Shown: piece by piece, positions 25,724 through 35,099 of the stretch
Position numbering within the stretch: position 1 is the first letter of the stretch
How the letters are laid out: each line of letters opens with the position of its first letter
NCBI RefSeq assembly: GCF_009617595.1
Contig: NZ_WIXK01000001.1
Coordinates: 310,001 to 374,000, forward strand
DNA: 64,000 nt
From: Tritonibacter aquimaris
Lineage (GTDB): Bacteria; Pseudomonadota; Alphaproteobacteria; Rhodobacterales; Rhodobacteraceae
Direction of reading: 5' to 3'
Notes under the pieces: model-generated
Told to the model about the DNA's origin: nothing
The model's input: only the letters and a program-made list of their open reading frames with translations
Database searches by the model: none
Position numbers and translations under genes: made by a program

Positions 25724-26083
25724 ATGAAACATGTAAATATCCTCCCGCTGCTGTTGGCCGTTGCCGCCTGTGGTGAACGGGGTGCCAGCTATCGCCCGAT
25801 CCTTGATGGCCCCGCAAACGCGGCCTATCACTCGGACCTTGCGGAATGTCAACGCCTGGCGCATGAGCATAAAAACACCGGCGGATCCGCGGCGAATGCT
25901 GCATTGGTTGGGGCCGGGGTTGGTGCGGTGCTTGGCGAACTTGATGATGATTCAGATGCACTTGGCGGAGCCATTGTTGGCGCGGTGGCCGGTGGCGCTG
26001 CTGGTGCGGTTGAAACGACTGAGCGCAGCCAGAGCATTGTGATCGAGTGCATGCGCGGTCGTGGCCACCGCGTGGTGGGCTAG
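25724..26083 (+). CDS. Glycine-zipper lipoprotein of unknown function
   Basis: This 119-residue protein begins MKHVNILPLLLAVAACGERG; LAVAAC is a lipobox, so Cys16 should be lipidated. A glycine-zipper stretch (NAALVGAGVGAVLGEL... GGAIVGAVAGGAAGAVETTE, about 57-97) is the type found in outer-membrane-associated Gly-zipper proteins. The conserved C-terminal pattern VIECMRGRGHRVVG, with a Cys, is typical of these small lipoproteins. It starts 24 bases after the RTX hydrolase stop, so the two may share a transcript. Confidence 0.82.
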   Translation: MKHVNILPLLLAVAACGERGASYRPILDGPANAAYHSDLAECQRLAHEHKNTGGSAANAALVGAGVGAVLGELDDDSDALGGAIVGAVAGGAAGAVETTERSQSIVIECMRGRGHRVVG

Positions 26084-26276
26084 ATGTCGCAATGACGCGC
26101 AGCTTTCTACATATGCGCCTGTGCCGGTTTGAAGCATTGCACCTGCTTTTGACCGGCATAAAACCAATATGCGTATCCTCGGTTGAAACGCATATTCTCG
26201 ATCACCCAGAGGAGGGTTACCTCCGCTCAGCTACGCTTGACAGTTTTGCGATTGCTCAGAAGCAGGAGAATACAGT
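26084..26276. other. Short gap upstream of the SDR-like gene
   Basis: No gene is seen. GGAGG-gtta-CCTCC (26211-26224) is a small inverted repeat, and TTGACA occurs at about 26239 with no clear -10 partner. The ribosome-binding site AGGAGA at 26268 serves the next gene. Confidence 0.3.
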
Positions 26277-27131
26277 GTGACACAGAACGTATTCATCGCC
26301 GGGGCCAGCGGATATCTGGGACGGTTTCTCTGCCAAGAATATCAGCGTCGTGGCTGGCATGTCACCGCGCTGGTGCGTAAATCAACTGATCCGCATGGCA
26401 TAGGTGCGGATCAGCTTGTCACAGCCGAAGCCACCTGGCCCGAGGCGCTTGCGGGCATTATGCAAGGCGCAGATCTGGTGATTTCAGCACTGGGGATTAC
26501 GCGTCAATCCGATGGTGTCGGCTATTGGGATGTGGATTACCAGGCCAATGTGAACCTTCTAAACGAGGCTTTGCGCAGCGGGGTTGATCATTTTGCCTAT
26601 GTGCATGTGCTCAACGCTGACCGGATGAGCCATGTGCCGATGGTGGCCGCAAAAAGCGCCTTTGTGCGCAAATTGCAATCTGCGGCTATTGGCTCCACCG
26701 TGATTGCGCCATCTGGCTATTTCTCAGACATGGGAGATTTTCTGAACATGGCGCGTAAAGGGCGCGTCTGGCTGTTTGGCGCGGGGCAACAACGGATCAA
26801 TCCCATCCACGGCGCAGATCTGGCGCAGGCACTTGCCACTGCGGTTGGGGAAAGCCAGCGCTGGCTTGATGTGGGGGGGCCGCAGACCTTTACCCATCAG
26901 GAACTTGCAGAGTTGGCGTTTGCCTGTCTTGGTCAAAACCCCCGCTTAAGCTTTCTTCCGGACTTCACCCGCCGGGCCGCGCTTTTTGTGGTTCCCAAAT
27001 TAATGCCAAGGCCTATCGCCGGGCCGATGTCTTTCTTTTTGACGGCAATGGGCATGAATATGGTGGGCACCAGCACGGGGAGGCATCTTTTGAAAGATCA
27101 TTTTGAGGGTCTGATTTTAGCCGGAAAATAA
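26277..27131 (+). CDS. NAD(P)-binding SDR protein, NDUFA9/NmrA-like (atypical SDR)
   Basis: This 284-residue protein starts at GTG after AGGAGA. VFIAGASGYLGRFLCQEYQRRGWHVTALVRK is a Rossmann dinucleotide-binding motif (GxxGxxG). ADLVISALGITRQSDGVGYWDVDYQANVNLLNEALRSGVDHFAYVHVLNA follows, as in the NDUFA9-like atypical short-chain dehydrogenases. The usual YxxxK catalytic pair is not clearly present, so it may bind NAD(P) without classical oxidoreduction. C-terminal hydrophobic stretches near 240-265 could touch the membrane. It stands alone, followed by a long noncoding gap. Confidence 0.82.
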   Translation: MTQNVFIAGASGYLGRFLCQEYQRRGWHVTALVRKSTDPHGIGADQLVTAEATWPEALAGIMQGADLVISALGITRQSDGVGYWDVDYQANVNLLNEALRSGVDHFAYVHVLNADRMSHVPMVAAKSAFVRKLQSAAIGSTVIAPSGYFSDMGDFLNMARKGRVWLFGAGQQRINPIHGADLAQALATAVGESQRWLDVGGPQTFTHQELAELAFACLGQNPRLSFLPDFTRRAALFVVPKLMPRPIAGPMSFFLTAMGMNMVGTSTGRHLLKDHFEGLILAGK

Positions 27132-27911
27132 ATGATATTCTCTGGCAAATCGTGGTGTGCAGGGACGCAGGGTGGCGATGGTTTGATCTTTCAATAATCA
27201 GGCCAGCGCGACTGGTCGCGAATGTGGCCGAAACACGCATTCGATGATTGCTTTGGTGGATACGCATATACGTTGCGTTTGGGTCCTATCCTCGGCCCAT
27301 ACTATTCAAGAATTGACCAAGCGATAGCGCAGGGTTGTTTGAATTCGAATCGAATGAAAGTACGAGATTGTTTCTTAATTTTGCGTAATTAGGTCAGGAA
27401 ATTTAAACTGTGCACTGATGCGCTGGTGAGATGTAAAATAAAAGATATAAAAGCCATCCTATTCCCAGGTGGATCACTGTTTCGCGCGAGCGGACAAATT
27501 ACAAAAACGAATGAGTTGCAGGCTCATAGGACGGGTAAACCAGGATTTCGCGGAAACAATTAACCCGTATTTCAGGTAATATTTCAACCTAGTGGGGTGT
27601 TTCGCGATGGATTTACGCCGACCTTACCAAAAGGTCACGGCATTATTTCTTTGAGCGGTATCACGGGCAGGGTACAACAGTGTGAGCCCTTGGGGGGGTA
27701 TTTTAAGTAGAGCTGCGCGTGGTTCGTGCACAAGTGCGCCGTGTTGGTGGTGCTCCTATGATGTCATAGGCGTGCCAGACGCACATGCACATGAGCAGCA
27801 CCTGTAAACTCTCCCGGATAGGTATGATTAACGTGTTTGGAACCCGCCGATTGTAGGGTTTCGCGTGTGCTGTGTCGGGAATAGGACCGATGCGACTTAA
27901 AGGAGAAGCTG
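27132..27911. other. 780-base AT-rich gap upstream of the RTX/Hint gene
   Basis: I find no convincing gene here; the reading frames are short and lack ribosome-binding sites. The region is clearly richer in A+T than its surroundings. It contains a perfect 16-base palindrome at 27755-27770 and four copies of TTTCGCG (27480, 27546, 27600, 27859). It probably holds the regulatory region of the large RTX gene. Confidence 0.6.
27755..27770. promoter_or_regulatory. Perfect palindrome upstream of the RTX/Hint gene
   Basis: CCTATGA-TG-TCATAGG has 7-bp arms without mismatch, about 140 bases before the start codon, a plausible position for a dimeric regulator site. Confidence 0.45.
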
Positions 27912-30900
27912 ATGGCGGATAATTTTGACAACCCGTATTCCGCAAACCTCGTTGGTTTATGGGATTTCCGCACCGGTTTTGAAAATGATGACTCCGGTCT
28001 TGGTGATGGCATTGCCCAGGATGGCAGCCTGGGTGGTGGGCAGATCGCCGGTGGCTGGCTTGTCGGCGATGGCTCCAACACCCGCTTTGACGTGGATGAT
28101 GGCAATGACGCTGAATTTGATCTGAGCGAGGGCTCAATCGAAACAGGGTTCAAAGTCAATGCAGTTGGCGCAGGCCAGACCGTTGTCAGCCGCGGCCTGT
28201 CCGGCACCAATGGCGCAGACGATGATTTCTTTGAGATCCGCGTGACCGAAGATGGCGCTGTTGAAATCTACCACGCAGACGGTAGTGACAGCGCACTGTT
28301 GAGCACAGATCCCGGTTTCCTTGAGCCCGGTGAATTCATCAAAGTGACCTATACCTGGGGCACAGATGGTGTGCAGATGCGGGTCGTCAACACGGCTGAT
28401 GGCACAACCGTCACCGACGGCCAGGATGGCGTGAGCCTGTCGCTCGATATCACTGACCCCTCCGAGCAGAGCTTTGCCATTGGCGCGCGCGAAACCACCG
28501 AGGGCAGCTATGATCAGAACTTTGACGGGTTCATCGACTATGTTGCGGTGTTTGATGATGATGTGATCTCTGAGGGCCTCGACGGTATTGTCGAAGGCAG
28601 CGAAGGCGATGATCTGATCGATGTGACCTATACGGGTGATCCCGATGGCGACATGATCGATGCTGGTGATGCCATCGCGCCGGGCGCTGGTGCGGATGAT
28701 GATCTGGTCAATGCAGGTGGCGGTGATGACACGGTAATTGCTGGTGAAGGGGATGACACTGTCCACGGCGGCGGCGGTAATGACAGCCTTGTCGGTGGCG
28801 CCGGTAATGACGTGTTGGAAGGCGACACCAACGCTGATGGTGCGACCGTAACGCCGGGCCGTGAAGTATTTGAATGGGACCGCGCACCAGATCCTGATGA
28901 TGGTGGTGAGGTTGATGCGGATGACAATCTGTCTGGTGGTTTCTCGCTTGATACCGGCACTGTCACCGTAGGTTTCTCGGTCGTAAGCCAGGATCCCGGC
29001 ATTGAGACCAGTTTTGTTGAATTCACCCAAAACACCACCAATATCGATTCCGGTGGTGGCACAGTAGATGCCAACAGCAGTCTGAATTCGCTGTCACAGA
29101 CCGACGGCAATGATATTACCTATCGCTTGGATTATTCCGGCCCGGTTGAGAATGTTTCTTTCCGCATCAATGATATCGACGGCGGCGGTGTGGTCACCGT
29201 GCGTGCCTATGATGCCGATGGCAATCTGGTTGATGTAAACCTTTCAGGTGGTCCGCGTCTTGATCTCAGTGACACGGATGCACAGGCAGGCGATGACACA
29301 GCCACCTCGACAGGTGGGTTCGCCAATACCGATAACCCGGATTACTCCTTGCTGGTCACTATTCCTGGCCCGATTGAACGGATCGAAATAGACCATTCGC
29401 AAGACGGTTCAAACTCGGGCATTCAGGTGACCGACGTATATTACGATCCAATTCTCGATGTGCCGGTCACCGACGCGGGTGACGACACATTGGATGGTGG
29501 CGAAGGCGACGATGTCATCCTCGCAGGTGACGGTGATGATGTGGCCATTGGGGGTGACGGGAACGACACCATCACCGGTGGTGACGGTTCCGACAGTGTG
29601 ACCGGCGATGATGGTGACGATGTTATCGACACCTCTGGCGAAGGCGTTGCACTGCCGGATCGTGGCTTCCCAGGCTATACTGGCACCACCCCGAATATCC
29701 CCCCGGTCCCGGCAGATGGCGACCCGCTGGATGATCGCGACACCGTTGATGGCGGTGCAGGCAATGACACCATTACAACAGGTGATGATGCTGACCTGAT
29801 CACGGGGGGCAGCGGCGAAGATGTGATTGATGGCGGCATCGATGATGACACCATCGATGGCGGTGCCGATGCAGATGAAATCACTGGCGGCGAAGGCTCT
29901 GACAGCATCCTTGGGGGTGCGGGCGCAGATACCATTTATGGTGGTCTCGATCCTGCTTTCCCGGACGGGCTGAATATCACCGATGATGGCTCTGATGGGC
30001 GCCCGGTCGATCCTGATCCAACCAATGGTATGGATACCATTGATGGGGGTGCAGGCGATGATGTGATCTTTGGTCAGGATGATGACGACAGCATCACCGG
30101 CGGCACCGGCAATGACAGCATCGATGCGGGCATTGACGATGACTTTGTTGATGGCGGCGACGGCGATGACACCATTCTTGGTGGTCAGGGCTCGGATGAG
30201 CTGCTGGGCGGTGACGGCGATGATGAAATCGACCTGGGCGATGACGATCAGGCCGACCGCGCCGAAGGTGGGCTGGATTCCGACACCTTTACCGGTGTGG
30301 GGGCGGGTGATGTTATTGTGGGTGGTGAAAACCCTGATGACTCCGACACCGATGTTCTGGATCTGACCGGCGCGGCCGAAGCGGCCAATCCGGGTGGGTC
30401 TCTCACGGTTGATTTTGACCCAAGCGATCCAGAAAGCGGCACAGTCTCGTTCTTTGATGCAGATGGCACGCTGACGGGCACCGCAACCTTCTCCGAAGTG
30501 GAGCGCGTGGTTCCGTGCTTTACGCCAGGCACATTGATTGCCACCCCGGAAGGGGAGCGCCGGGTTGAAGACCTGAAAGTGGGTGACCGGGTGATCACCC
30601 GTGACAACGGCATTCAGGATATTCGCTGGTATGGTCAGCGCGCTTTGACTGGTGCAGATCTGCAAGCCAACGAAAAGCTGCACCCGATCCTTATTCGTCA
30701 GGGCGCGCTTGGCAATGGTCTGCCCGAACGCGATATGCTGGTGTCGCCAAACCACCGCGTGCTGGTGGCAAACGACAAGACCGCGCTCTATTTTGAGGAT
30801 CGCGAAGTGCTGGTGCCTGCCAAACATCTGATTGGCCTGGAAGGGATTGATCAGGTTACGGCCGATGCGGTGACCTATATCCACTTCATGTTCGACCAGC

Positions 30901-31097
30901 ATGAGGTGATCCTGTCTGACGGTGCCTGGACCGAAAGCTTCCAGCCGGGAGATCAGACCCTGCGTGGCTTGGACCGTGCCCAGCGCGAAGAAGTATTTGC
31001 AATCTTCCCTGAACTAAAAACCGAAGCTGGGCGCGCAGAATATGTTGCTGCACGCCGCTCGCTGAAAAAGCACGAAGCGCGGCTTCTGGTGCACTAA
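27912..31097 (+). CDS. Large LamG-like / RTX-repeat / Hint-domain protein
   Basis: This 1061-residue, strongly acidic protein starts after AAAGGAG. Residues 10-217 look like a LamG/concanavalin-type sandwich (NLVGLWDFRTGFEN... GFIDYVAVFDDD). RTX-type Asp/Gly repeats occupy about 228-305 and 520-800, split by a beta-rich domain (310-515). Residues 869-1061 are a Hint_2-type domain: CFTPGTLIATPEGERRVEDLKVGDRV holds the splicing Cys869, SPNHRVL gives the block-B-like His, and HEVILSDGAWTESFQPG is the distal block. Such proteins in roseobacters are thought to be exported and to cleave themselves at the Hint Cys. No protease or lipase domain is visible; a surface or adhesin role is inferred. Confidence 0.9.
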   Translation: MADNFDNPYSANLVGLWDFRTGFENDDSGLGDGIAQDGSLGGGQIAGGWLVGDGSNTRFDVDDGNDAEFDLSEGSIETGFKVNAVGAGQTVVSRGLSGTNGADDDFFEIRVTEDGAVEIYHADGSDSALLSTDPGFLEPGEFIKVTYTWGTDGVQMRVVNTADGTTVTDGQDGVSLSLDITDPSEQSFAIGARETTEGSYDQNFDGFIDYVAVFDDDVISEGLDGIVEGSEGDDLIDVTYTGDPDGDMIDAGDAIAPGAGADDDLVNAGGGDDTVIAGEGDDTVHGGGGNDSLVGGAGNDVLEGDTNADGATVTPGREVFEWDRAPDPDDGGEVDADDNLSGGFSLDTGTVTVGFSVVSQDPGIETSFVEFTQNTTNIDSGGGTVDANSSLNSLSQTDGNDITYRLDYSGPVENVSFRINDIDGGGVVTVRAYDADGNLVDVNLSGGPRLDLSDTDAQAGDDTATSTGGFANTDNPDYSLLVTIPGPIERIEIDHSQDGSNSGIQVTDVYYDPILDVPVTDAGDDTLDGGEGDDVILAGDGDDVAIGGDGNDTITGGDGSDSVTGDDGDDVIDTSGEGVALPDRGFPGYTGTTPNIPPVPADGDPLDDRDTVDGGAGNDTITTGDDADLITGGSGEDVIDGGIDDDTIDGGADADEITGGEGSDSILGGAGADTIYGGLDPAFPDGLNITDDGSDGRPVDPDPTNGMDTIDGGAGDDVIFGQDDDDSITGGTGNDSIDAGIDDDFVDGGDGDDTILGGQGSDELLGGDGDDEIDLGDDDQADRAEGGLDSDTFTGVGAGDVIVGGENPDDSDTDVLDLTGAAEAANPGGSLTVDFDPSDPESGTVSFFDADGTLTGTATFSEVERVVPCFTPGTLIATPEGERRVEDLKVGDRVITRDNGIQDIRWYGQRALTGADLQANEKLHPILIRQGALGNGLPERDMLVSPNHRVLVANDKTALYFEDREVLVPAKHLIGLEGIDQVTADAVTYIHFMFDQHEVILSDGAWTESFQPGDQTLRGLDRAQREEVFAIFPELKTEAGRAEYVAARRSLKKHEARLLVH

Positions 31098-31115
31098 ACC
31101 CTTCAGAATATGTGA

Positions 31116-31146
31116 AAAAGGCAGGCTGTTACGCCCGCCTTTTTTG
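31116..31146 (+). terminator. Terminator of the RTX/Hint gene
   Basis: AAAGGCAGGC and GCCCGCCTTT pair with one mismatch around TGTTAC and run into T6-G-T4, 19 bases after the stop. Confidence 0.8.
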
Positions 31147-31175
31147 TTTTGAAAGAATGCCTTACGGCGGCGGGC

Positions 31176-32489
31176 TTAGGACAGGGGCCTGATTTTCAGC
31201 TCAGTCACCCGGTTGCCTTCGCGCGCAGTGACTTCAAATCGGAAACCGTGGAACGAAAACACCTGACCAATGGTTGGGATCATCTGCGCCTCATGGATGA
31301 CAAGGCCTGCAATTGTATTGGCTTCTTCATCCGGCAGCATCCAATCGGTGGCACGGTTGAGGTCGCGGATGGTGGTTGCCCCTTCCACCAGATAATTGCC
31401 TTCGCCATCTTTGACGGCAATGTTTTCGGCATCGGGGTCAAATTCATCGGTGATTTCACCAACGATCTCTTCCAGAATATCTTCCAGCGTGATCAATCCG
31501 CGCAGCGCACCGTATTCATCCACCACCAGGGCAAAATGCGACCGCTGGCGCAAAAACTGGCGCATCTGATCATCAAGCGACGTGGTTTCCGGCACAAAAT
31601 ACGGCGGTTTGGCCACCTCAGTGATCTTAAACCGGTTGAGCGCCGATGCATCACCATCTGATCCACCCACCAGCGCATAAAGCTGACGCGACAGATCTTT
31701 TGCGTGCACTACGCCAATGATGTTTTCCGGCTCATCCTTGAACACGGGCAGGCGGGTGTGCGGCGATTCAAGGCATTGGGTCAAAATCGCTTCGGGCTCA
31801 TCATCAGCATTGATCATCTCAATATTGGAGCGATGCAGCATGATCTCTTCGACCAGCCGGTCAGACAGATCCAGCGCGCCCAGAATACGGTCGCGGTCTT
31901 CTTTTTCCACCAGCCCCTCGGAATGGCCCAGGTTCAGCGCGCCTGCAATTTCTTCGCGCACCGCCATAATGTGGCTGTCCGGGTCAATCCGCACCCCAAA
32001 GATGCGCAAAACCCCGCGCACAAAGAAACGAACCGCACCAACGATTGGCGCAAGGACTTTGACCAGAAATCCAATGACCGGCGCAACCGTAGAGGCGGCT
32101 TTTTCCGCATTGGAAATTGCATAGGTCTTGGGCAGAACCTCGGCAAAAATCAGCACGAGGAAGGTCATCACCAGCGTCGCCAGCGCCACGCCGCTTTCCC
32201 CAAAGGCGCGGGTAAACAGCGCTGTGGCCAGCGAGGCTGCCAGAATGTTTACAAGGTTGTTGCCCAAAAGAACCGAGCCGATCAGGCGTTCGCTGTCTTC
32301 GGTCACATCCAACGCGCGTTGCGCCCCACGTGACCCTTTGTCAGCCTGAAGCCGCAGTTTGCCACGGGATGCAGCGGTCAGCGCGGTTTCTGAGCCCGAG
32401 AAAAATCCGGATAGGACCAGCAGCAATAAAATCCCTGCCGCGGTGATCCAAAAGGCGCTGTCAAATGTGGTTGCCTCGGCAATATCCAT
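31176..32489 (-). CDS. CorC/HlyC-family (CNNM-type) membrane protein with CBS domains
   Basis: This 437-residue protein has an N-terminal DUF21/CNNM membrane domain (about 10-190: LLLVLSGFFSGSETALTAASRGKLRLQADKGSRGAQRAL...), a CBS pair (about 205-330: IMLHRSNIEMI..., RLPVFKDEPENIIGVVHAKDL) and a C-terminal CorC_HlyC domain (about 345-435). Family members take part in magnesium and cobalt export or homeostasis; the old label hemolysin is misleading. It ends the minus-strand set that includes xerD, with a 103-base gap between them. Confidence 0.93.
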   Translation of the reverse strand: MDIAEATTFDSAFWITAAGILLLLVLSGFFSGSETALTAASRGKLRLQADKGSRGAQRALDVTEDSERLIGSVLLGNNLVNILAASLATALFTRAFGESGVALATLVMTFLVLIFAEVLPKTYAISNAEKAASTVAPVIGFLVKVLAPIVGAVRFFVRGVLRIFGVRIDPDSHIMAVREEIAGALNLGHSEGLVEKEDRDRILGALDLSDRLVEEIMLHRSNIEMINADDEPEAILTQCLESPHTRLPVFKDEPENIIGVVHAKDLSRQLYALVGGSDGDASALNRFKITEVAKPPYFVPETTSLDDQMRQFLRQRSHFALVVDEYGALRGLITLEDILEEIVGEITDEFDPDAENIAVKDGEGNYLVEGATTIRDLNRATDWMLPDEEANTIAGLVIHEAQMIPTIGQVFSFHGFRFEVTAREGNRVTELKIRPLS

Positions 32490-32592
32490 AAAATCTGTCC
32501 GTTAGTTCTGGGGCCAATTTTTCTGAAGGCTTATGTATGCTTATGGGCAGCGTCTGTGCTGCAATCAAGAGAGGGGGGGCGCAAAAGCTGCT

Positions 32593-33555
32593 TTAGTGCT
32601 CCGCAGGGGTCACATCGCGCTGATCCGACAGCGGGTGATGATCTTGCACCAGTTCCTGCAGTCGGGTTTGCAACACATGGGTATAGATTTCCGTTGTGGC
32701 GATATCCGCGTGTCCAAGCATGGCCTGAATCGCCCGCAGATCGGCCCCATTGGCCAACAGATGCGTTGCAAACGCATGGCGCAGCGTGTGCGGCGTGACC
32801 TTATCCGGGGCAACTCCACCCGCCACTGCAAGTTCCTTGATCAACAGGTAAAACCGGTGCCGGGTCAGATGGCCTGCCTTGCCGCGTGAGGGAAACAGAA
32901 ACCGTGATGTTGGTTTTCCCTTGGCAACGGCCAGCTCTTCGAGCCGGTCGCGTTCTTCCACCCAGGTTGCAAGTGCCGCCTTGGCTGGGGGTGACAAAGG
33001 CACCAGACGCTCCTTGTTGCCTTTTCCCATCACCAGCAGCAGCTGCGGATTGCCGCGCGCGGCCCCCACCGGCAGCGACACCAACTCGCTCACCCGCATA
33101 CCAGTGGCATAAAGCAGCTCGAGCAGGCAGGTATTGCGCAGCCGGTCAGAGACATTGCGCCCGCTTTGACGCGCGGCGCCCAGCAGCCCGTCGACCTCAG
33201 CAATGTCGAGCGTTTTGGGCAGCCGTTTGGACCGTCCTGGCCCTTTGATCTGAATGACCGGGTTTTCACTGCGCCAGCCTTCTTCAAAGGCAAAACGGTA
33301 GATCTGTTTGATCGCCGACAGCCTGCGGGCGCGGGTTGCCTGTGACAGCCCCTCTGCATCGCAGGAAATCAGGTAGGATTCCACGTCTTCTCTTTGCGCT
33401 TCTGCAAAGCTGTTCTGGCGATGTTCAAGCCAGCGCGCCACATCACGCAAATCACGGCCATACGCCAGAAGCGTGTTCCGCGCGGCACCAATTTCAGCGG
33501 CCTGCGCATCCAAAAACAGGGAAATCCAATCGTCAGAGGTTTTGGGGGTTATCAT
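32593..33555 (-). CDS. xerD: Tyrosine recombinase XerD
   Basis: This 320-residue site-specific recombinase has an N-terminal SAM-like DNA-binding domain (WISLFLDAQAAEIGAARNTLLAYGRDLRDVARWL) and a catalytic domain. Catalytic residues are in YATGMRVSELVSLP (Arg), HTLRHAFATHLLANGADLRAIQAMLGHADIATTEIYTHV (His, Arg, His, nucleophile Tyr). With XerC and FtsK it resolves chromosome dimers at dif. The length, the missing phage context and the conserved neighbourhood with aroK mark it as the housekeeping XerD rather than an integrase. Its start overlaps the stop of the upstream secreted unknown by four bases. Confidence 0.92.
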   Translation of the reverse strand: MITPKTSDDWISLFLDAQAAEIGAARNTLLAYGRDLRDVARWLEHRQNSFAEAQREDVESYLISCDAEGLSQATRARRLSAIKQIYRFAFEEGWRSENPVIQIKGPGRSKRLPKTLDIAEVDGLLGAARQSGRNVSDRLRNTCLLELLYATGMRVSELVSLPVGAARGNPQLLLVMGKGNKERLVPLSPPAKAALATWVEERDRLEELAVAKGKPTSRFLFPSRGKAGHLTRHRFYLLIKELAVAGGVAPDKVTPHTLRHAFATHLLANGADLRAIQAMLGHADIATTEIYTHVLQTRLQELVQDHHPLSDQRDVTPAEH

Positions 33556-35099
33556 GTGCGGCGCTCCAGCAGCATCAACTGTAGCGCGGCGCGGCGCGCG
33601 GTTTCTTCAAGCCCGACCAAACGGAAAGTGGCAAGGGCTTCGCTGAGTGCGCTGAGATCGCCCTCGCTGCCACGCCCAAAGAGCATGATCGTTTCAAGGA
33701 TCACCTCACCGAGGCGTCCCTGTTCAATCATCTGCTGAAAGCTGCGGGGCACATAGGTTTCAAATGCATCGGGGGCAAATGCCGCAGCGATAGAAGCCGC
33801 GCGGATATCAGGGGCTTGGACCGTTGGCGGCTGCCCCATTGCGAGATCTGCAAGAAACTGATTTGCGGCACCATCACTGGGCGGCTGTTGCGCAGCCAGT
33901 TCATAATCCGCGGCCAAAAGGCGAATGCGCCAGGCGAGTTCCGCAGCACTGCCTTCAAGCGGGATCTGCGCAAGCTGCTCCGAAAACAGATCGGCAAACC
34001 CGGTCTCTACTTCTGCAGCGCGCGCGGCTTTCCAGGCTTTGGGCAGAGTTTTGGCAACCGCATCGCTGCTTTTGGTTTTCAGCGCAGCCTCAAAGCGTTG
34101 CCAGGCCGCGACCCGATCCCAGATACCGCCAGAGGCCGCAGGTTTGCGCGCGCTCATCAGACCCAGCATGTGGTTCGGGTGGAGCGCGCCAATATGGGTC
34201 AGCCGCTCTGCGGCCTCGAGCTGGGCTTTCCATCCGGCCAAATCACGCAAATCCGCCGCCGCAAAGGCACGGGGCAGGGTGGCTGTGGGGAGCGGCTCTC
34301 CGATGGTTTCAAACAGGCGGAACACCAATGGGGTTATTTGCGCGGGCAGATTGGGTGCGGCTGCATCTTCATACAGATCAGGGTTAAGAAACTGGTCCAG
34401 CAGCGCGCTTTCTGCCTCAGAGATCAGGGAAAGCCCGCGCGCACTGTCGAGCAGCAATGACGCTGTTGACCAATCCCCCTGACGCCCGTGGCAGAAAATC
34501 TGTACGTCGTAGTCTGGGGCCAGATGCGGCGCTGTTGCGGCCAACATGCAGGGGCGATCCTCGTCTCCCGTCAGCAGGCTTGCATCAAACCAACGCTGAA
34601 ACCGTGCCGCGTTTTGCGACGGATCAGCCTGCTGCGCCAGCGCCAGCGCCGGATCAATCGCACCCAGATCCATCAGTCGATCCAGCCGCGCCAGCAGCAA
34701 TGCATCCTCGTCGCCTTCGGGGGCGCGGGTTTCCGACAAAAGCAGCGTAAACAACAGCGCCTGCATCGCAGGGCTGTCATCAACCCGAACCTGACGGATC
34801 AGTCGGGTAAGATCGCGTGCCTTGCTACCTTGCCACAGGTCCAGCGGCAGGCCGGTGGCCGCTGGCGATACCAGTCCGACGGGCGCGGGCAACGCGGTCA
34901 GCGGTGTGACGGTTATATCGGGGCGCGCAACCGAGGCGCTCACCGGGGGTTCCAGCAAAATTGTTTCTGGCAGATCGGCCACCGCAGCTGCAGGCACCTC
35001 CAGCCAGTCGATCGCGGCCAGTGGTTCTTGTGCAAACACAGCTGCCGAAAAGCTTGGGTACAGCAACAAAAATGCCGCCCCAATCAGCTTACTTTGCAT
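33552..35099 (-). CDS. Secreted alpha-helical protein of unknown function
   Basis: This 515-residue protein begins with a signal peptide (MQSKLIGAAFLLLYPSFSAAVFAQ). The rest is rich in Ala/Leu helices with repeated pairs such as ALLLARLDRLMDLGAIDPALALAQQAD, suggesting helical-hairpin (TPR/Sel1-like) repeats in the periplasm. No catalytic motif is seen. It lies between a 49-residue membrane protein (11-base overlap) and xerD (4-base overlap), a compact operon divergent from aroK. I do not recognise the family; it seems specific to Rhodobacterales-type genomes (recollection, not searched). Confidence 0.8.
   Translation of the reverse strand: MQSKLIGAAFLLLYPSFSAAVFAQEPLAAIDWLEVPAAAVADLPETILLEPPVSASVARPDITVTPLTALPAPVGLVSPAATGLPLDLWQGSKARDLTRLIRQVRVDDSPAMQALLFTLLLSETRAPEGDEDALLLARLDRLMDLGAIDPALALAQQADPSQNAARFQRWFDASLLTGDEDRPCMLAATAPHLAPDYDVQIFCHGRQGDWSTASLLLDSARGLSLISEAESALLDQFLNPDLYEDAAAPNLPAQITPLVFRLFETIGEPLPTATLPRAFAAADLRDLAGWKAQLEAAERLTHIGALHPNHMLGLMSARKPAASGGIWDRVAAWQRFEAALKTKSSDAVAKTLPKAWKAARAAEVETGFADLFSEQLAQIPLEGSAAELAWRIRLLAADYELAAQQPPSDGAANQFLADLAMGQPPTVQAPDIRAASIAAAFAPDAFETYVPRSFQQMIEQGRLGEVILETIMLFGRGSEGDLSALSEALATFRLVGLEETARRAALQLMLLERRT

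Noticed and set aside
28134-30902. Two long minus-strand frames over the RTX repeats
   Set aside because: They arise from the repetitive Gly/Asp codons of the real plus-strand gene and show only low-complexity Ile/Ala/Val sequence.
31176-32489. Reading the CorC-type protein as a hemolysin exported with the RTX genes
   Set aside because: The DUF21-CBS-CorC_HlyC layout marks a membrane ion-homeostasis protein; it is on the other strand and separated from the RTX gene by a terminator.
32593-33555. XerD as a sign of a genomic island or prophage integrase
   Set aside because: Length, motifs and the conserved aroK neighbourhood fit housekeeping XerD, and no attachment-site repeats or phage genes are near.
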